Source: DSWT01 sp035415725
GTDB taxonomy: Bacteria; Chloroflexota; Anaerolineae; B4-G1; SLSP01
Direction of reading: 5' to 3'
NCBI GenBank assembly: GCA_035415725.1
Contig: DAOOGN010000037.1
Span: forward strand, 1 to 34,623
DNA length: 34,623 nucleotides
Below the pieces are notes generated by a model. That model did not search any database and had not been told where the DNA came from. It was given only the letters and a program-made list of their open reading frames with translations. This document shows, in pieces, positions 7,217 to 14,244 of the stretch (its first letter is position 1; every line of letters begins with the position of its first letter). Position numbers and translations under genes: made by a program.

Positions 7217-7228
7217 AGAAATTAGAAA

Positions 7229-7837
7229 CTAGAGGGTGGACAACCAGATGGTCAAGAACAAGACAAAAACGTGGATGAGGAAAGGATAGAAGAACGAATC
7301 CGTTTCCCAGGCTACCCATCCGAAGGCCGAACCGCCCAGAATACAGCTCAAGGTCTCCAATTCCGGCTTGCTGAGATGCCCGAATGTGAACATGATCGCC
7401 TGGAACAAAATCGCCCACGGGCCGATAATGTCCGCCAGGCTAAAAATCAAAAAGCCGCGGAAGAAGAACTCCCAACTGATCAAATCCGAGACCACCCACT
7501 GCAGGGTGCCCCAGAATCCGCCGCTCTGCCATAGAGGCGCGTAATACGCCGTGAACTCCGGCCCTCGCGCTGTGAACCACAATATCGGCGCCATCAAAAC
7601 CCACCCGCCGACCGTGAGCAACAAACCCCGTCGCCATTGCCCCGCGCCCATGCCGTAGTCCCGGAGCGGGCGCCGAAAAATCGCCAACATCAGGAGCGGC
7701 ACGAGCAAGTACAGCACCCCGGATTGCAGCGGCGGAAAGCGGTGGTAATAATCCAACACCAACGCCAGCGTCGCGTAAATCAGAATGACGACACTCTGCC
7801 AGGCCGGATAGGATGTTCTCTTTTTCGACGATAACAT
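7229..7837 (-). CDS. CPBP-type (CAAX protease-like) membrane protein
   Basis: A 202-aa integral membrane protein with about six hydrophobic helices. The CPBP/Abi family contains the eukaryotic CAAX prenyl endopeptidase Rce1 and bacterial members linked to processing or bacteriocin immunity. Visible motifs are SWEFFFRGF (motif 1, normally EExxxR), MFTFGHLSKPELE (motif 2 histidine) and FLIHVFV (motif 3 histidine). In motif 1 the first glutamate is replaced by tryptophan, so catalysis is uncertain although the second glutamate and the arginine remain. The ATG at 7837 has no ribosome site; TGGTATAAT lies 7 bases upstream, so the mRNA may be leaderless. It stands alone between a repeat cluster and rpsO, on the opposite strand. 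The substrate cannot be told from sequence. Confidence 0.8.
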   Translation of the reverse strand: MLSSKKRTSYPAWQSVVILIYATLALVLDYYHRFPPLQSGVLYLLVPLLMLAIFRRPLRDYGMGAGQWRRGLLLTVGGWVLMAPILWFTARGPEFTAYYAPLWQSGGFWGTLQWVVSDLISWEFFFRGFLIFSLADIIGPWAILFQAIMFTFGHLSKPELETLSCILGGSAFGWVAWETDSFFYPFLIHVFVLFLTIWLSTL

Positions 7838-7843
7838 AAGCTG

Positions 7844-7852
7844 ATTATACCA
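7844..7852 (-). promoter_or_regulatory. Extended -10 promoter of the CPBP gene, possibly leaderless
   Basis: On minus, TGGTATAAT (an extended -10) ends 6 bases before the ATG at 7837. The transcription start would therefore fall at or next to the start codon. There is no convincing -35. Confidence 0.55.
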
Positions 7853-7860
7853 GCAGTCCG

Positions 7861-7921
7861 TGTCAAACCAAATGATAATGTTACCGAAGGGCTACGGTTG
7901 AATCAAATGATAATGTTACCG
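7861..7921 (+). repeat. 18-bp direct repeats, possible IS end remnant
   Basis: CAAATGATAATGTTACCG occurs at 7869-7886 and again at 7904-7921, 35 bases apart, after TGTCAAAC. Repeated subterminal motifs with a TGT end recall IS21-family ends, but no transposase is present. Regulator-binding direct repeats are the alternative. Confidence 0.45.
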
Positions 7922-7971
7922 CAGTTAGGCCGCCTCCTTGTATAAAATATAGTCATATAGTGGTCAAAAAG

Positions 7972-8095
7972 GGTATTCCGGCGACAATACCAGCAACTCA
8001 GAAGGTCTGAGCCGCTGATGAACCGGGCAAGACTGCGCCTCTTTGCCGGATGAGGGGGTCAGCACCTATGGCCGCAGTCAGAGACCGGTTCGAGC
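7972..8095 (+). ncRNA. Candidate structured RNA with a pseudoknot, upstream of rpsO
   Basis: Five helices can be drawn by eye. They are GGTATT/AATACC (7972-7977 with 7986-7991); GGTCT/AGACC (8004-8008 with 8082-8086); GCTGA/TCAGC (8014-8018 with 8059-8063); CCGG-CAA/TTGCCGG (8023-8030 with 8043-8049, G8027 bulged); and the pseudoknot GACTGCG/CGCAGTC (8031-8037, in the hairpin loop, with 8073-8079). A competing hairpin CTCAG/CTGAG (7997-8001 with 8007-8011) could make it switchable. It lies 43 bases before the rpsO promoter, so it may be a separate transcript or part of a longer leader. It matches no riboswitch or RNA family I know well enough to name. Confidence 0.5.
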
Positions 8096-8137
8096 GTCTT
8101 CCCATCATTTGCCCTATACCCCGTCATAAAACGCATC

Positions 8138-8165
8138 TTGCGGAAAACACCGTCTATGGTATACT
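8138..8165 (+). promoter_or_regulatory. Sigma70-like promoter of rpsO
   Basis: TTGCGG (8138-8143), a 16-base spacer, then TATACT (8160-8165). The start would lie near 8172, giving a leader of about 70 bases that contains an AACGATCGGTT palindrome. Confidence 0.6.
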
Positions 8166-8241
8166 CTATCCTATGGTTGACCACTGGCCGAAACGACAAC
8201 AAAAACGATCGGTTGGTTCTCGGAAAAGGAGTAAATGAAAC

Positions 8242-8508
8242 GTGTTGACAAAAGAAGAAAAGCAAGAAATTATCCAGGAGTACGCCTTAACAGAAGGCGA
8301 TACCGGGTCGCCCGAAGTGCAAGTGGCGCTTTTGACGCATCGCATCAACGACCTGACCGAACATTTGCAAGTTCATAAGCACGATGAGAGTTCTCGCCGC
8401 GGGTTGTTGAAGATGGTAGGACAGCGGCGTCGTCAACTGGTCTATCTGCAGAAAACGGACCTTGAGCGCTACCGCACCCTTATTCAGCGACTCGGGCTGC
8501 GCAAATAA
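8242..8508 (+). CDS. rpsO: 30S ribosomal protein S15
   Basis: Binds 16S rRNA early in assembly of the platform of the small subunit. The 88-aa protein is full length for the family (88-89) and shows TKEEKQEIIQEYA, GDTGSPEVQVALLTHRINDLTEHL and HDESSRRGLLKMVGQRRRQLVYLQ. GTG at 8242 is chosen as start, 10 bases after AAAAGGAG; the adjoining TTG at 8245 is possible, and the ATG at 8235 is out of frame. Next to pnp, as in many bacteria, so the two are probably transcribed together. In E. coli, S15 represses its own translation by binding its leader; whether the leader here does this cannot be decided by eye. Confidence 0.97.
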   Translation: MLTKEEKQEIIQEYALTEGDTGSPEVQVALLTHRINDLTEHLQVHKHDESSRRGLLKMVGQRRRQLVYLQKTDLERYRTLIQRLGLRK

Positions 8509-8538
8509 TCAAGCCCTGGTTCACCGCTCAACCATGCC

Positions 8539-8573
8539 AAACGAGTAGATGTGAATACCTCATCTACTCGTTT
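8539..8573 (+). terminator. Strong hairpin between rpsO and pnp
   Basis: AAACGAGTAGATG (8539-8551) pairs perfectly with CATCTACTCGTTT (8561-8573), a 13-bp stem with a 9-base loop. Only a short T-run follows, so it may be a leaky terminator, a 3' stabiliser of rpsO mRNA or an RNase processing site. In E. coli the same intergenic space holds the rpsO terminator and the RNase III site used for pnp autoregulation. Confidence 0.65.
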
Positions 8574-8806
8574 GACTGTATAGAAATTGTGTTTTGTCCT
8601 TGCACCGCAGTACGACGTGACGGGCAAGGTTGCCTTAAAAATTCATAAGATCAATCGGTAAGCCCGTGGACTTGTGTTCGCCCGTGGCGAGGGTGGGAAT
8701 TGGGGTTTGGGGTGCAACGCCGCTTAGCGGTGTACAACAGCCCCCAGTTTCTGACCTTCGACACGGCAAACCGGAATACGAGGCGAAACCGCAACAGGAG
8801 GAAACA

Positions 8807-11014
8807 GTGTTAGAAGAACATGTATTTACAACGATGTTGGGTGATCGCCCGATCACCCTCAAGACCGGCAAGATCGCGCGCCTGGCGGGCGGCGCAGTTG
8901 TCGCCCAAAGCGGCGATACGGTGTTGCTGGCGACGGCTACAATGGCCCACACACCGCGTGAGGACACCGATTTTTTCCCGCTCACAGTCGATTTTGAAGA
9001 GCGGCTTTATGCCGCCGGCCGCATCCCAGGTTCATTCTTCCGGCGCGAAGGCAAACCTTCAGAACAGGCCACGCTGACCAGCCGGCTCATTGATCGCCCC
9101 TTGCGCCCTCTCTTTCCTAAGGATATGCGCAACGATGTGCAAATCATCGTCACCTCACTTTCGCAGGGAGAGGAAGATTACGCCGACATCCTGAGCGTCA
9201 TCGCTGCCTCCGCGGCTTTGATGATCTCCGATATCCCCTTTGAGGGGCCGGTGGGCGCCGTGCGCATTGGCTATATAGAGGACGCACTGGTCGTCAACCC
9301 CACCATCTCCCAGATGAAAAACAGCACTCTGGATTTGCGCGTCGCCGGCAGCGCCGATGCCATCATTATGGTAGAAGCCGGGGCCAATGAAATCAAAGAA
9401 GAGCTGATGGTGGAGGCTATGCAACTGGGCCAGCGCTCTTTCCAGAGCGTTATCCAACTCCAAAACGAGATGCGCGCCGCCGTGGGCAAGCCCAAGAGCG
9501 ACTACCCTTCCTTCAAATTGCCGGACGCCCTCAAAATTCGCGTCGCCGACATGGCGACCGAGCGTGTCCGCGCGCTGTTGGCGACCACGCCGCTGAAAGG
9601 CGAACGCATCGCGGCAGTCGATGCCATGCGCGACGACATCAAGGCGCAATTGGCTGCCGAGGCCGAGACAGAGGGCTGGACGGCGGCACAAATCGCCGAG
9701 GCTTTCGAGGATGTGCTTAAAGAGATCGTGCGCCGCCGCATTCTGGACGAGAATATCCGCCCCGACGGACGCGACCAACGTACCATCCGCCCGCTGGACG
9801 CCGAAGTGCATCTGGTGCCCCGTCCCCACGGCAGTGGTCTGTTCACCCGTGGCGAGACCCAGGTGCTCACCCTGGCGACGCTGGGGATGCCCAACGAGGA
9901 GCAGGAGATCGACGATCTCTCCCCTGAAGAGACCAAACGCTACATTCACCATTACAACTTCCCGCCTTACTCCACCGGTGAAGCGTACCCTCTGCGTGGA
10001 CCACGCCGCCGCGAAATCGGCCACGGCGCACTGGCCGAACGTGCGCTTGTGCCCGTCATCCCCCCCAAGGATGTGTTTCCCTACACCATCCGCGTCGTCA
10101 GCGAAGTGATGGCCTCCAACGGCAGCACCTCCATGGCTTCGACATGCGGCAGCACACTGGCGCTGATGGATGCCGGCGTGCCTATCAAGGCCCCCGTCGG
10201 CGGCATTGCGATGGGCCTGGTGAGTGATGGCGAGCGCTACCGGGTCCTCACCGACATTCAGGGGATGGAAGATCACCTGGGCGATATGGACTTCAAGGTT
10301 ACCGGAACACGGGCCGGCATCACGGCATTGCAGATGGACATCAAGATCCAAGGCGTGACCCGCGAGATCCTCAGCGAAGCCCTGGCACAGGCCAAGCAAG
10401 CGCGCGAGCAGATCATCGATGTGATCGAAGCCACGATCCCGACGCCACGGAAGGAGTTGTCGGTCTACGCCCCTAAGATGTTCACGACCACCATTGATCC
10501 CGACAAAATCGGTGCGCTTATCGGCCCCGGCGGCAAGAACATCCGGGCGTTGCAGGCGGATTACGCGGTCAAGATCGACGTAGAGGAAGATGGCACAGTT
10601 TTCATCGCCGCGGCCGGCGGTGATAGCGCACAGAAAGCCCTGCAGCACATCAACGCGATGATGGAGACGCCCCAGGAGGGCAAGATTTACACGGGCAAAG
10701 TCGTGCGCGTCGCCGAATTTGGCGCTTTTGTGGAGATCCTGCCCGGTGTCGATGGGATGGTTCACATCTCTCAGTTGTCCGATACCCGCGTCAATCAGGT
10801 CACCGATGTGGTCAATGTGGGCGATGAAATCCTGGCTATGATCACCGATATTGGCCCTGAAGGCAAAATCCGGCTGTCGCGCCGGGCGGTCCTGGAAGGC
10901 TGGACATTGGAAGAAGCCAAGGCGCAAGATGCGCCGCGGGGCAATTCCGGCGGGCACCATGATAACGGGCGTCGTGAAAGCAGCTCAAATTCCCGCGGAG
11001 GACGTCGGCGGTAA
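8807..11014 (+). CDS. pnp: Polyribonucleotide nucleotidyltransferase (PNPase)
   Basis: Phosphorolytic 3'-5' exoribonuclease of mRNA decay, forming a trimeric ring. The 735-aa protein has the expected order: first RNase PH domain (about 1-140, FFRREGKPSEQATLTSRLIDRPLRPLFP), helical linker (about 240-320), second RNase PH domain with the catalytic-site segment GTRAGITALQMDIKIQG, KH domain (about 560-620, IDPDKIGALIGPGGKNIRALQ) and S1 domain (about 624-692, GKVVRVAEFGAFVEILPGVDGMVHISQL). The tail is glycine, arginine and serine rich. GTG at 8807 is chosen because AGGAGG lies 5 bases upstream and VLEEHVF fits the family start; the open frame continues to 8666 without a ribosome site. It follows rpsO. 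Confidence 0.97.
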   Translation: MLEEHVFTTMLGDRPITLKTGKIARLAGGAVVAQSGDTVLLATATMAHTPREDTDFFPLTVDFEERLYAAGRIPGSFFRREGKPSEQATLTSRLIDRPLRPLFPKDMRNDVQIIVTSLSQGEEDYADILSVIAASAALMISDIPFEGPVGAVRIGYIEDALVVNPTISQMKNSTLDLRVAGSADAIIMVEAGANEIKEELMVEAMQLGQRSFQSVIQLQNEMRAAVGKPKSDYPSFKLPDALKIRVADMATERVRALLATTPLKGERIAAVDAMRDDIKAQLAAEAETEGWTAAQIAEAFEDVLKEIVRRRILDENIRPDGRDQRTIRPLDAEVHLVPRPHGSGLFTRGETQVLTLATLGMPNEEQEIDDLSPEETKRYIHHYNFPPYSTGEAYPLRGPRRREIGHGALAERALVPVIPPKDVFPYTIRVVSEVMASNGSTSMASTCGSTLALMDAGVPIKAPVGGIAMGLVSDGERYRVLTDIQGMEDHLGDMDFKVTGTRAGITALQMDIKIQGVTREILSEALAQAKQAREQIIDVIEATIPTPRKELSVYAPKMFTTTIDPDKIGALIGPGGKNIRALQADYAVKIDVEEDGTVFIAAAGGDSAQKALQHINAMMETPQEGKIYTGKVVRVAEFGAFVEILPGVDGMVHISQLSDTRVNQVTDVVNVGDEILAMITDIGPEGKIRLSRRAVLEGWTLEEAKAQDAPRGNSGGHHDNGRRESSSNSRGGRRR

Positions 11015-11022
11015 AGTTTCAT

Positions 11023-11102
11023 GGTTCTTCAGGGTTTCGCCGGGTCGAAATAAAAAAACAAGGGAAAATATTTCCCATTGCCACGCAAAGTCCCACAGAA
11101 CC
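11023..11102 (+). repeat. Family D short copy after pnp
   Basis: GGTTCTTCAGGGTTTCGCCG at the left and CGCAAAGTCCCACAGAACC at the right are imperfect inverted repeats, as in the larger copy at 11476-11625. It fills most of the gap between pnp and the next small gene. Confidence 0.6.
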
Positions 11103-11130
11103 AGTACAATCTGCAAAAGAGAGGAAGACT

Positions 11131-11310
11131 ATGGATAACGAGCCTAAAGTTCAAACCCTCGGTGAAACCGAAAACTATGTCGTCTGGGTCTCCAACGAAC
11201 CGGAAACTGACGAAGAGGTGTACCACATCGAGTTATCGAACGTTACGCTACACCTGTTTCCCGAAGAATGGGAAGAATTTACGGCCCTGATTATGCAGGC
11301 CGTCCGCTAA
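11131..11310 (+). CDS. Small acidic protein of unknown function (59 aa)
   Basis: The ATG at 11131 has AGAGGAAG three bases upstream, and TAA is at 11308-11310. The product (MDNEPKVQTLGETENYVVWV...) is acidic, with alternating strand-like segments (NYVVWVSNEP, EEVYHIELSNVTLHLF) and a final helix (PEEWEEFTALIMQAVR). It has no cysteine, signal peptide or membrane segment. A perfect rho-independent terminator follows 25 bases downstream, which supports a real gene. The composition and YHIEL..VTLHLFPEEWEE pattern suggest a folded conserved domain, but I cannot assign it to a named family. It is the third gene after rpsO and pnp and might be co-transcribed with them through the family D copy. Confidence 0.75.
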   Translation: MDNEPKVQTLGETENYVVWVSNEPETDEEVYHIELSNVTLHLFPEEWEEFTALIMQAVR

Positions 11311-11335
11311 ACAGGCATAGTCGGTACGGCAAAAG

Positions 11336-11363
11336 AGCACGGAGCACCATGCCGTGCTTTTTT
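11336..11363 (+). terminator. Rho-independent terminator of the 59-aa gene
   Basis: AGCACGG (11336-11342) pairs with CCGTGCT (11352-11358), followed by a run of six T. An A-run precedes it, so it could also work in reverse. Confidence 0.85.
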
Positions 11364-11417
11364 GCCATGGCAAAATATATCCCCATCGGGCATCACTGGA
11401 TTTTTTGCCCGTTTTTG

Positions 11418-11426
11418 TGCTATAAT
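11418..11426 (+). promoter_or_regulatory. Extended -10 promoter upstream of clpC
   Basis: TGCTATAAT is a consensus TATAAT with the TGN extension. There is no good -35. Transcripts would begin near 11433 and run through the family D repeat before clpC at 11717, giving a leader of about 285 bases. Confidence 0.55.
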
Positions 11427-11475
11427 AAAGTTACAGCAGCAGTAAAGCGACCCGGGCCATTGACTTCACATTCTG

Positions 11476-11625
11476 GGTTCTTCAGGATTTCGTGGGGTCG
11501 AAATAAGAAACTAGCCACGGATTTCGCGGATTGACACAAAAAGTACAAAAAATCAGTGCAATCCGTGTCATCTGTGGCAAAAACTAGAGCCGTTTTTCCA
11601 TCACCCCGCAAAGTCCCAGAGAACT
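11476..11625 (+). mobile_element. Family D MITE-like element in the clpC leader
   Basis: About 150 bp with imperfect inverted ends (GGTTCTTCAGGATTTCGTGG and CCCGCAAAGTCCCAGAGAAC). The inner palindrome is GCCACGGATTTCGCGGATTG paired with CAATCCGTGTCATCTGTGGC. It has no coding capacity. The 11311-11716 gap otherwise holds the terminator at 11336, the promoter at 11418 and the clpC ribosome site. Confidence 0.65.
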
Positions 11626-11716
11626 ACATCCTGTCAGCGGATGGAGCAGATTTGGAGATTAATCTGCTGAATTGGCTCGATAAGGATATTCGTAGGTTAG
11701 ATGAGAGGGAAGCATC

Positions 11717-14197
11717 ATGGTCGATCCACTAGAAAAGTTTACGCCGGCAGCACAAGAAGTTCTGCGCTTTGCACAAATAGAAGCTACGCGTATGCGCCAT
11801 GCGACCATTGGTCCCGAACACATCCTGCTTGGCTTAATGCTTGAAGGTGAAGGGATCGCCGGGCGCGTCCTGCGGGATATGGGATTGCGCGCCGTGCAGG
11901 CGCAACAAACCGTGGCGCGGCTTTCCAACGCGGCGCCGCTGAGCGGAGCGGAGCCGGAACTACGTCAATCGACTAAAACACTCATTCAGATGGCGATCGA
12001 TGAGGCCCAGCAGTATCAAAGTACGCTGGTTGACACGCAACACCTGTTGCTGGCATTGCTCCAGCAGCATGAAGGCGTCATCATCGCCGTTCTCACCCAG
12101 GCCGGGCTTTCCGTCGAGGCCATCCGCCGGCGGATCGAAAGGCTGACCCAGAGCCGGTCCGCCGAACCGGCCGGACGCAAACCGGTGCCGGCACGCGGCC
12201 CGGCGCATGGCCTTCCCCAGGATTCGGTGTTGGCCCATGTCGCCGTGGATCTGACCGCTCTGGCCGAAGAGTCGAAACTCGATCCCGTGATCGGGCGAAA
12301 CGCAGAAATCGAGCGCGTTATTCAGATTCTCGCCCGTCGCACTAAGAACAACCCGGCGCTGATTGGGGAACCCGGCGTCGGGAAAACCGCCATTGTCGAG
12401 GGATTGGCCCAACGCATCATATCCGGCGGCGTGCCCGGCCCCATCCTGGGCAAGCGTTTGATTCAGTTGGACATCGGGGCCATGGTCGCCGGTACGATGT
12501 ATCGGGGGCAATTTGAAGAGCGGCTGAAGAAAATCCTCCAGGAACTCAAAGGTAGCAACACCATCGTCTTTGTGGACGAAGTTCACATGTTGGTCGGTGC
12601 CGGCGCGGCCGGTTCCTCAATGGACGCGGCCAATATCCTCAAACCCGCCCTGGCGCGCGGCGAACTCCAATGTATCGGCGCGACGACGTTGGACGAATAT
12701 CGCAAGTACATCGAATCGGACCCGGCGCTGGAACGGCGTTTCCAGCCGGTCATGGTGAATGAACCTACCGTAGAACAAACCATCAACATTCTGCGCGGTA
12801 TCAAGCACACCTACGAATTGCACCACAATCTGCACATCAGCGACGAGGCTCTGCAAGCCGCCGCCCGGCTATCGGCGCGCTACGTACCCGATCGCTATTT
12901 GCCGGACAAAGCCATCGATGTGATGGACGAAGGTGCGTCGCGCGTCAAAATGTACAAATCCCCCGTCTCCATCGAGTTGCGCGAAGTCTTTGAACAGCTT
13001 CAAGACCTGCGGCTCAAACGTGCCCAGTTGGAAGCACAGAAGAACAGTGGCGAACTCGGTGAACTGAGTAATGAGGAAAAACAGCTTGAAGCCAAGATGG
13101 AAGAGCTGCGTCAGCTCCAAAGCGGCGAAGATGGTGGATTAACGGTCTATCCTGAAGATGTGGCGGAGATCATCGCCATGTGGACGGGTATCCCCATGAC
13201 CCAGATCGCCGAAACAGAATCCCAGCGCTTGCTGGATATGGAAACCGCGCTGCGTCAGTATATCGTTGGACAAGATGAAGCCATCGAGAAAATTGCCAAA
13301 GCCGTGCGGCGCGCCCGCGCTGGGCTGAAAGATCCGCGGCGGCCCATCGGTTCCTTCATTTTCCTGGGCCCTACCGGCGTGGGCAAGACCGAACTCGCCA
13401 AGGCCCTGGCGATGTTCATGTTCGGCAGTGAAGATGCCCTGCTCCAGTTCGATATGTCGGAATTTATGGAGCGTCACTCTGTGGCCCGGTTGGTGGGGGC
13501 GCCTCCCGGCTACGTCGGGTACGATGACGCCGGACAACTGACCGAGGCTATCCGCCGCCGGCCTTATTCCATCGTCGTCTTCGATGAAATCGAAAAGGCC
13601 CATCCCGATGCGTTCAATATGCTGCTCCAGATTATGGAAGAAGGCGTTTTAAGTGACGCCAAAGGCCACAAAGTTGACTTCCGCAATACCCTCATCATCA
13701 TGACCTCGAACGTGGGCGCAGAGGAGATCATCCACCAGAGCCGGCTGGGTTTCACCTTAGAAACGCTGGAAACCGATGCCGAACAGGCTTACAAGGATAT
13801 GAGCCAGAAGCTCATGAGTAAGCTGCACAAGCTGTTCCGCCCCGAATTTCTCAACCGTGTGGACAGCGTGATTGTGTTCCACGCGCTGAATCACGACGAC
13901 ATCCGCCAAATCGTCCTCCTGGAGATCGGCAAACTGCGTGCGCGCATGCAGGACAACAACCTCAGCCTTATTCTCACCGAGGCCGCGCAGGAGTGGCTCG
14001 CTACGCACGGCTATGATCCCGAATATGGCGCCCGTCCGTTGAAACGGTTGATCCAGCAAGAGGTCGAGACACCGCTCTCCGACAAAATGTTGAGCGGCGA
14101 ATATCAAGCGGGTGACACCGTCGTCGTGGACTGTGATGACAACGGTTTGATTCTGCAACGCACGAGAGAACCGGAATTGATGATCGAGACGCCGTGA
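11717..14197 (+). CDS. clpC: ATP-dependent Clp protease ATP-binding subunit ClpC
   Basis: Hexameric AAA+ unfoldase that feeds substrates to ClpP. The 826-aa protein has two N-terminal Clp_N repeats (about 1-150), then AAA module 1 with Walker A GEPGVGKTA (about 216-224), Walker B VFVDEVHML and ALERRFQPV. A short middle domain follows (about 415-470), then AAA module 2 with Walker A GPTGVGKTELAKAL (about 550) and Walker B IVVFDEIEKAHPDA. The D2-small domain ends HGYDPEYGARPLKRLIQQEVE. ATG at 11717 follows GAGAGGGA by 6 bases. The middle domain is coiled-coil-like, but the UVR consensus typical of ClpC is degenerate (AQKNSGELGELSNEEKQLEAKM), which may affect adaptor binding. No ctsR, mcsA or mcsB is adjacent and clpP is not in the window. 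Confidence 0.95.
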   Translation: MVDPLEKFTPAAQEVLRFAQIEATRMRHATIGPEHILLGLMLEGEGIAGRVLRDMGLRAVQAQQTVARLSNAAPLSGAEPELRQSTKTLIQMAIDEAQQYQSTLVDTQHLLLALLQQHEGVIIAVLTQAGLSVEAIRRRIERLTQSRSAEPAGRKPVPARGPAHGLPQDSVLAHVAVDLTALAEESKLDPVIGRNAEIERVIQILARRTKNNPALIGEPGVGKTAIVEGLAQRIISGGVPGPILGKRLIQLDIGAMVAGTMYRGQFEERLKKILQELKGSNTIVFVDEVHMLVGAGAAGSSMDAANILKPALARGELQCIGATTLDEYRKYIESDPALERRFQPVMVNEPTVEQTINILRGIKHTYELHHNLHISDEALQAAARLSARYVPDRYLPDKAIDVMDEGASRVKMYKSPVSIELREVFEQLQDLRLKRAQLEAQKNSGELGELSNEEKQLEAKMEELRQLQSGEDGGLTVYPEDVAEIIAMWTGIPMTQIAETESQRLLDMETALRQYIVGQDEAIEKIAKAVRRARAGLKDPRRPIGSFIFLGPTGVGKTELAKALAMFMFGSEDALLQFDMSEFMERHSVARLVGAPPGYVGYDDAGQLTEAIRRRPYSIVVFDEIEKAHPDAFNMLLQIMEEGVLSDAKGHKVDFRNTLIIMTSNVGAEEIIHQSRLGFTLETLETDAEQAYKDMSQKLMSKLHKLFRPEFLNRVDSVIVFHALNHDDIRQIVLLEIGKLRARMQDNNLSLILTEAAQEWLATHGYDPEYGARPLKRLIQQEVETPLSDKMLSGEYQAGDTVVVDCDDNGLILQRTREPELMIETP

Positions 14198-14216
14198 GGC
14201 GTTCTGCGTCACCGGT

Positions 14217-14244
14217 GCAGACGGAGCCATCAGGCTCCGTCTGC
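14217..14244. terminator. Hairpin between convergent clpC and xer genes
   Basis: GCAGACGGAGCC (14217-14228) and GGCTCCGTCTGC (14233-14244) form a perfect 12-bp stem with a 4-base ATCA loop. The loop contains the complement of the TGA stop of the recombinase gene. No T-run follows on either side, so termination may be factor assisted. Confidence 0.65.

Larger units (their letters stand above)
5316..7228. other. Gene-free region built of nested repeats
   Basis: No supportable gene lies in these 1.9 kb. In order it holds two family A copies (5478-5599, 6821-6942), a deleted family C copy (5631-5711), full or shortened family C copies (5821-6162, 6466-6665, 6949-7216), a family C fragment (6400-6465), a 61-bp direct repeat (6174-6234 and 6750-6810), a GAGCGCCGAG/CTCAGCGTGCTC inverted repeat (6220-6275), a GATCGCCAGATC palindrome (6314-6370) and a family D fragment (6681-6749). 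DNA rich in GACTACTTGACT (5755-5815) separates two of the copies. Confidence 0.8.

Noticed and set aside
7982..7995. CGACAATACCAGCA resembling the TPP riboswitch 3' motif
   Set aside because: The CUGAGA and other THI-box segments are not in the right order or spacing, and the motif is fully used by a local GGTATT/AATACC hairpin.
8016..8030. GATGAACCGGGCAA resembling part of a SAM-I riboswitch core
   Set aside because: The rest of the SAM-I consensus (kink-turn, AGAG box, second half) is absent and the pairing pattern differs, so it is treated as an unassigned structured RNA.
9155..10960. A 601-aa open frame antisense to pnp
   Set aside because: It is the shadow of a high-GC gene with biased third codon positions; the translated sequence has no domain character and pnp on the other strand is certain.
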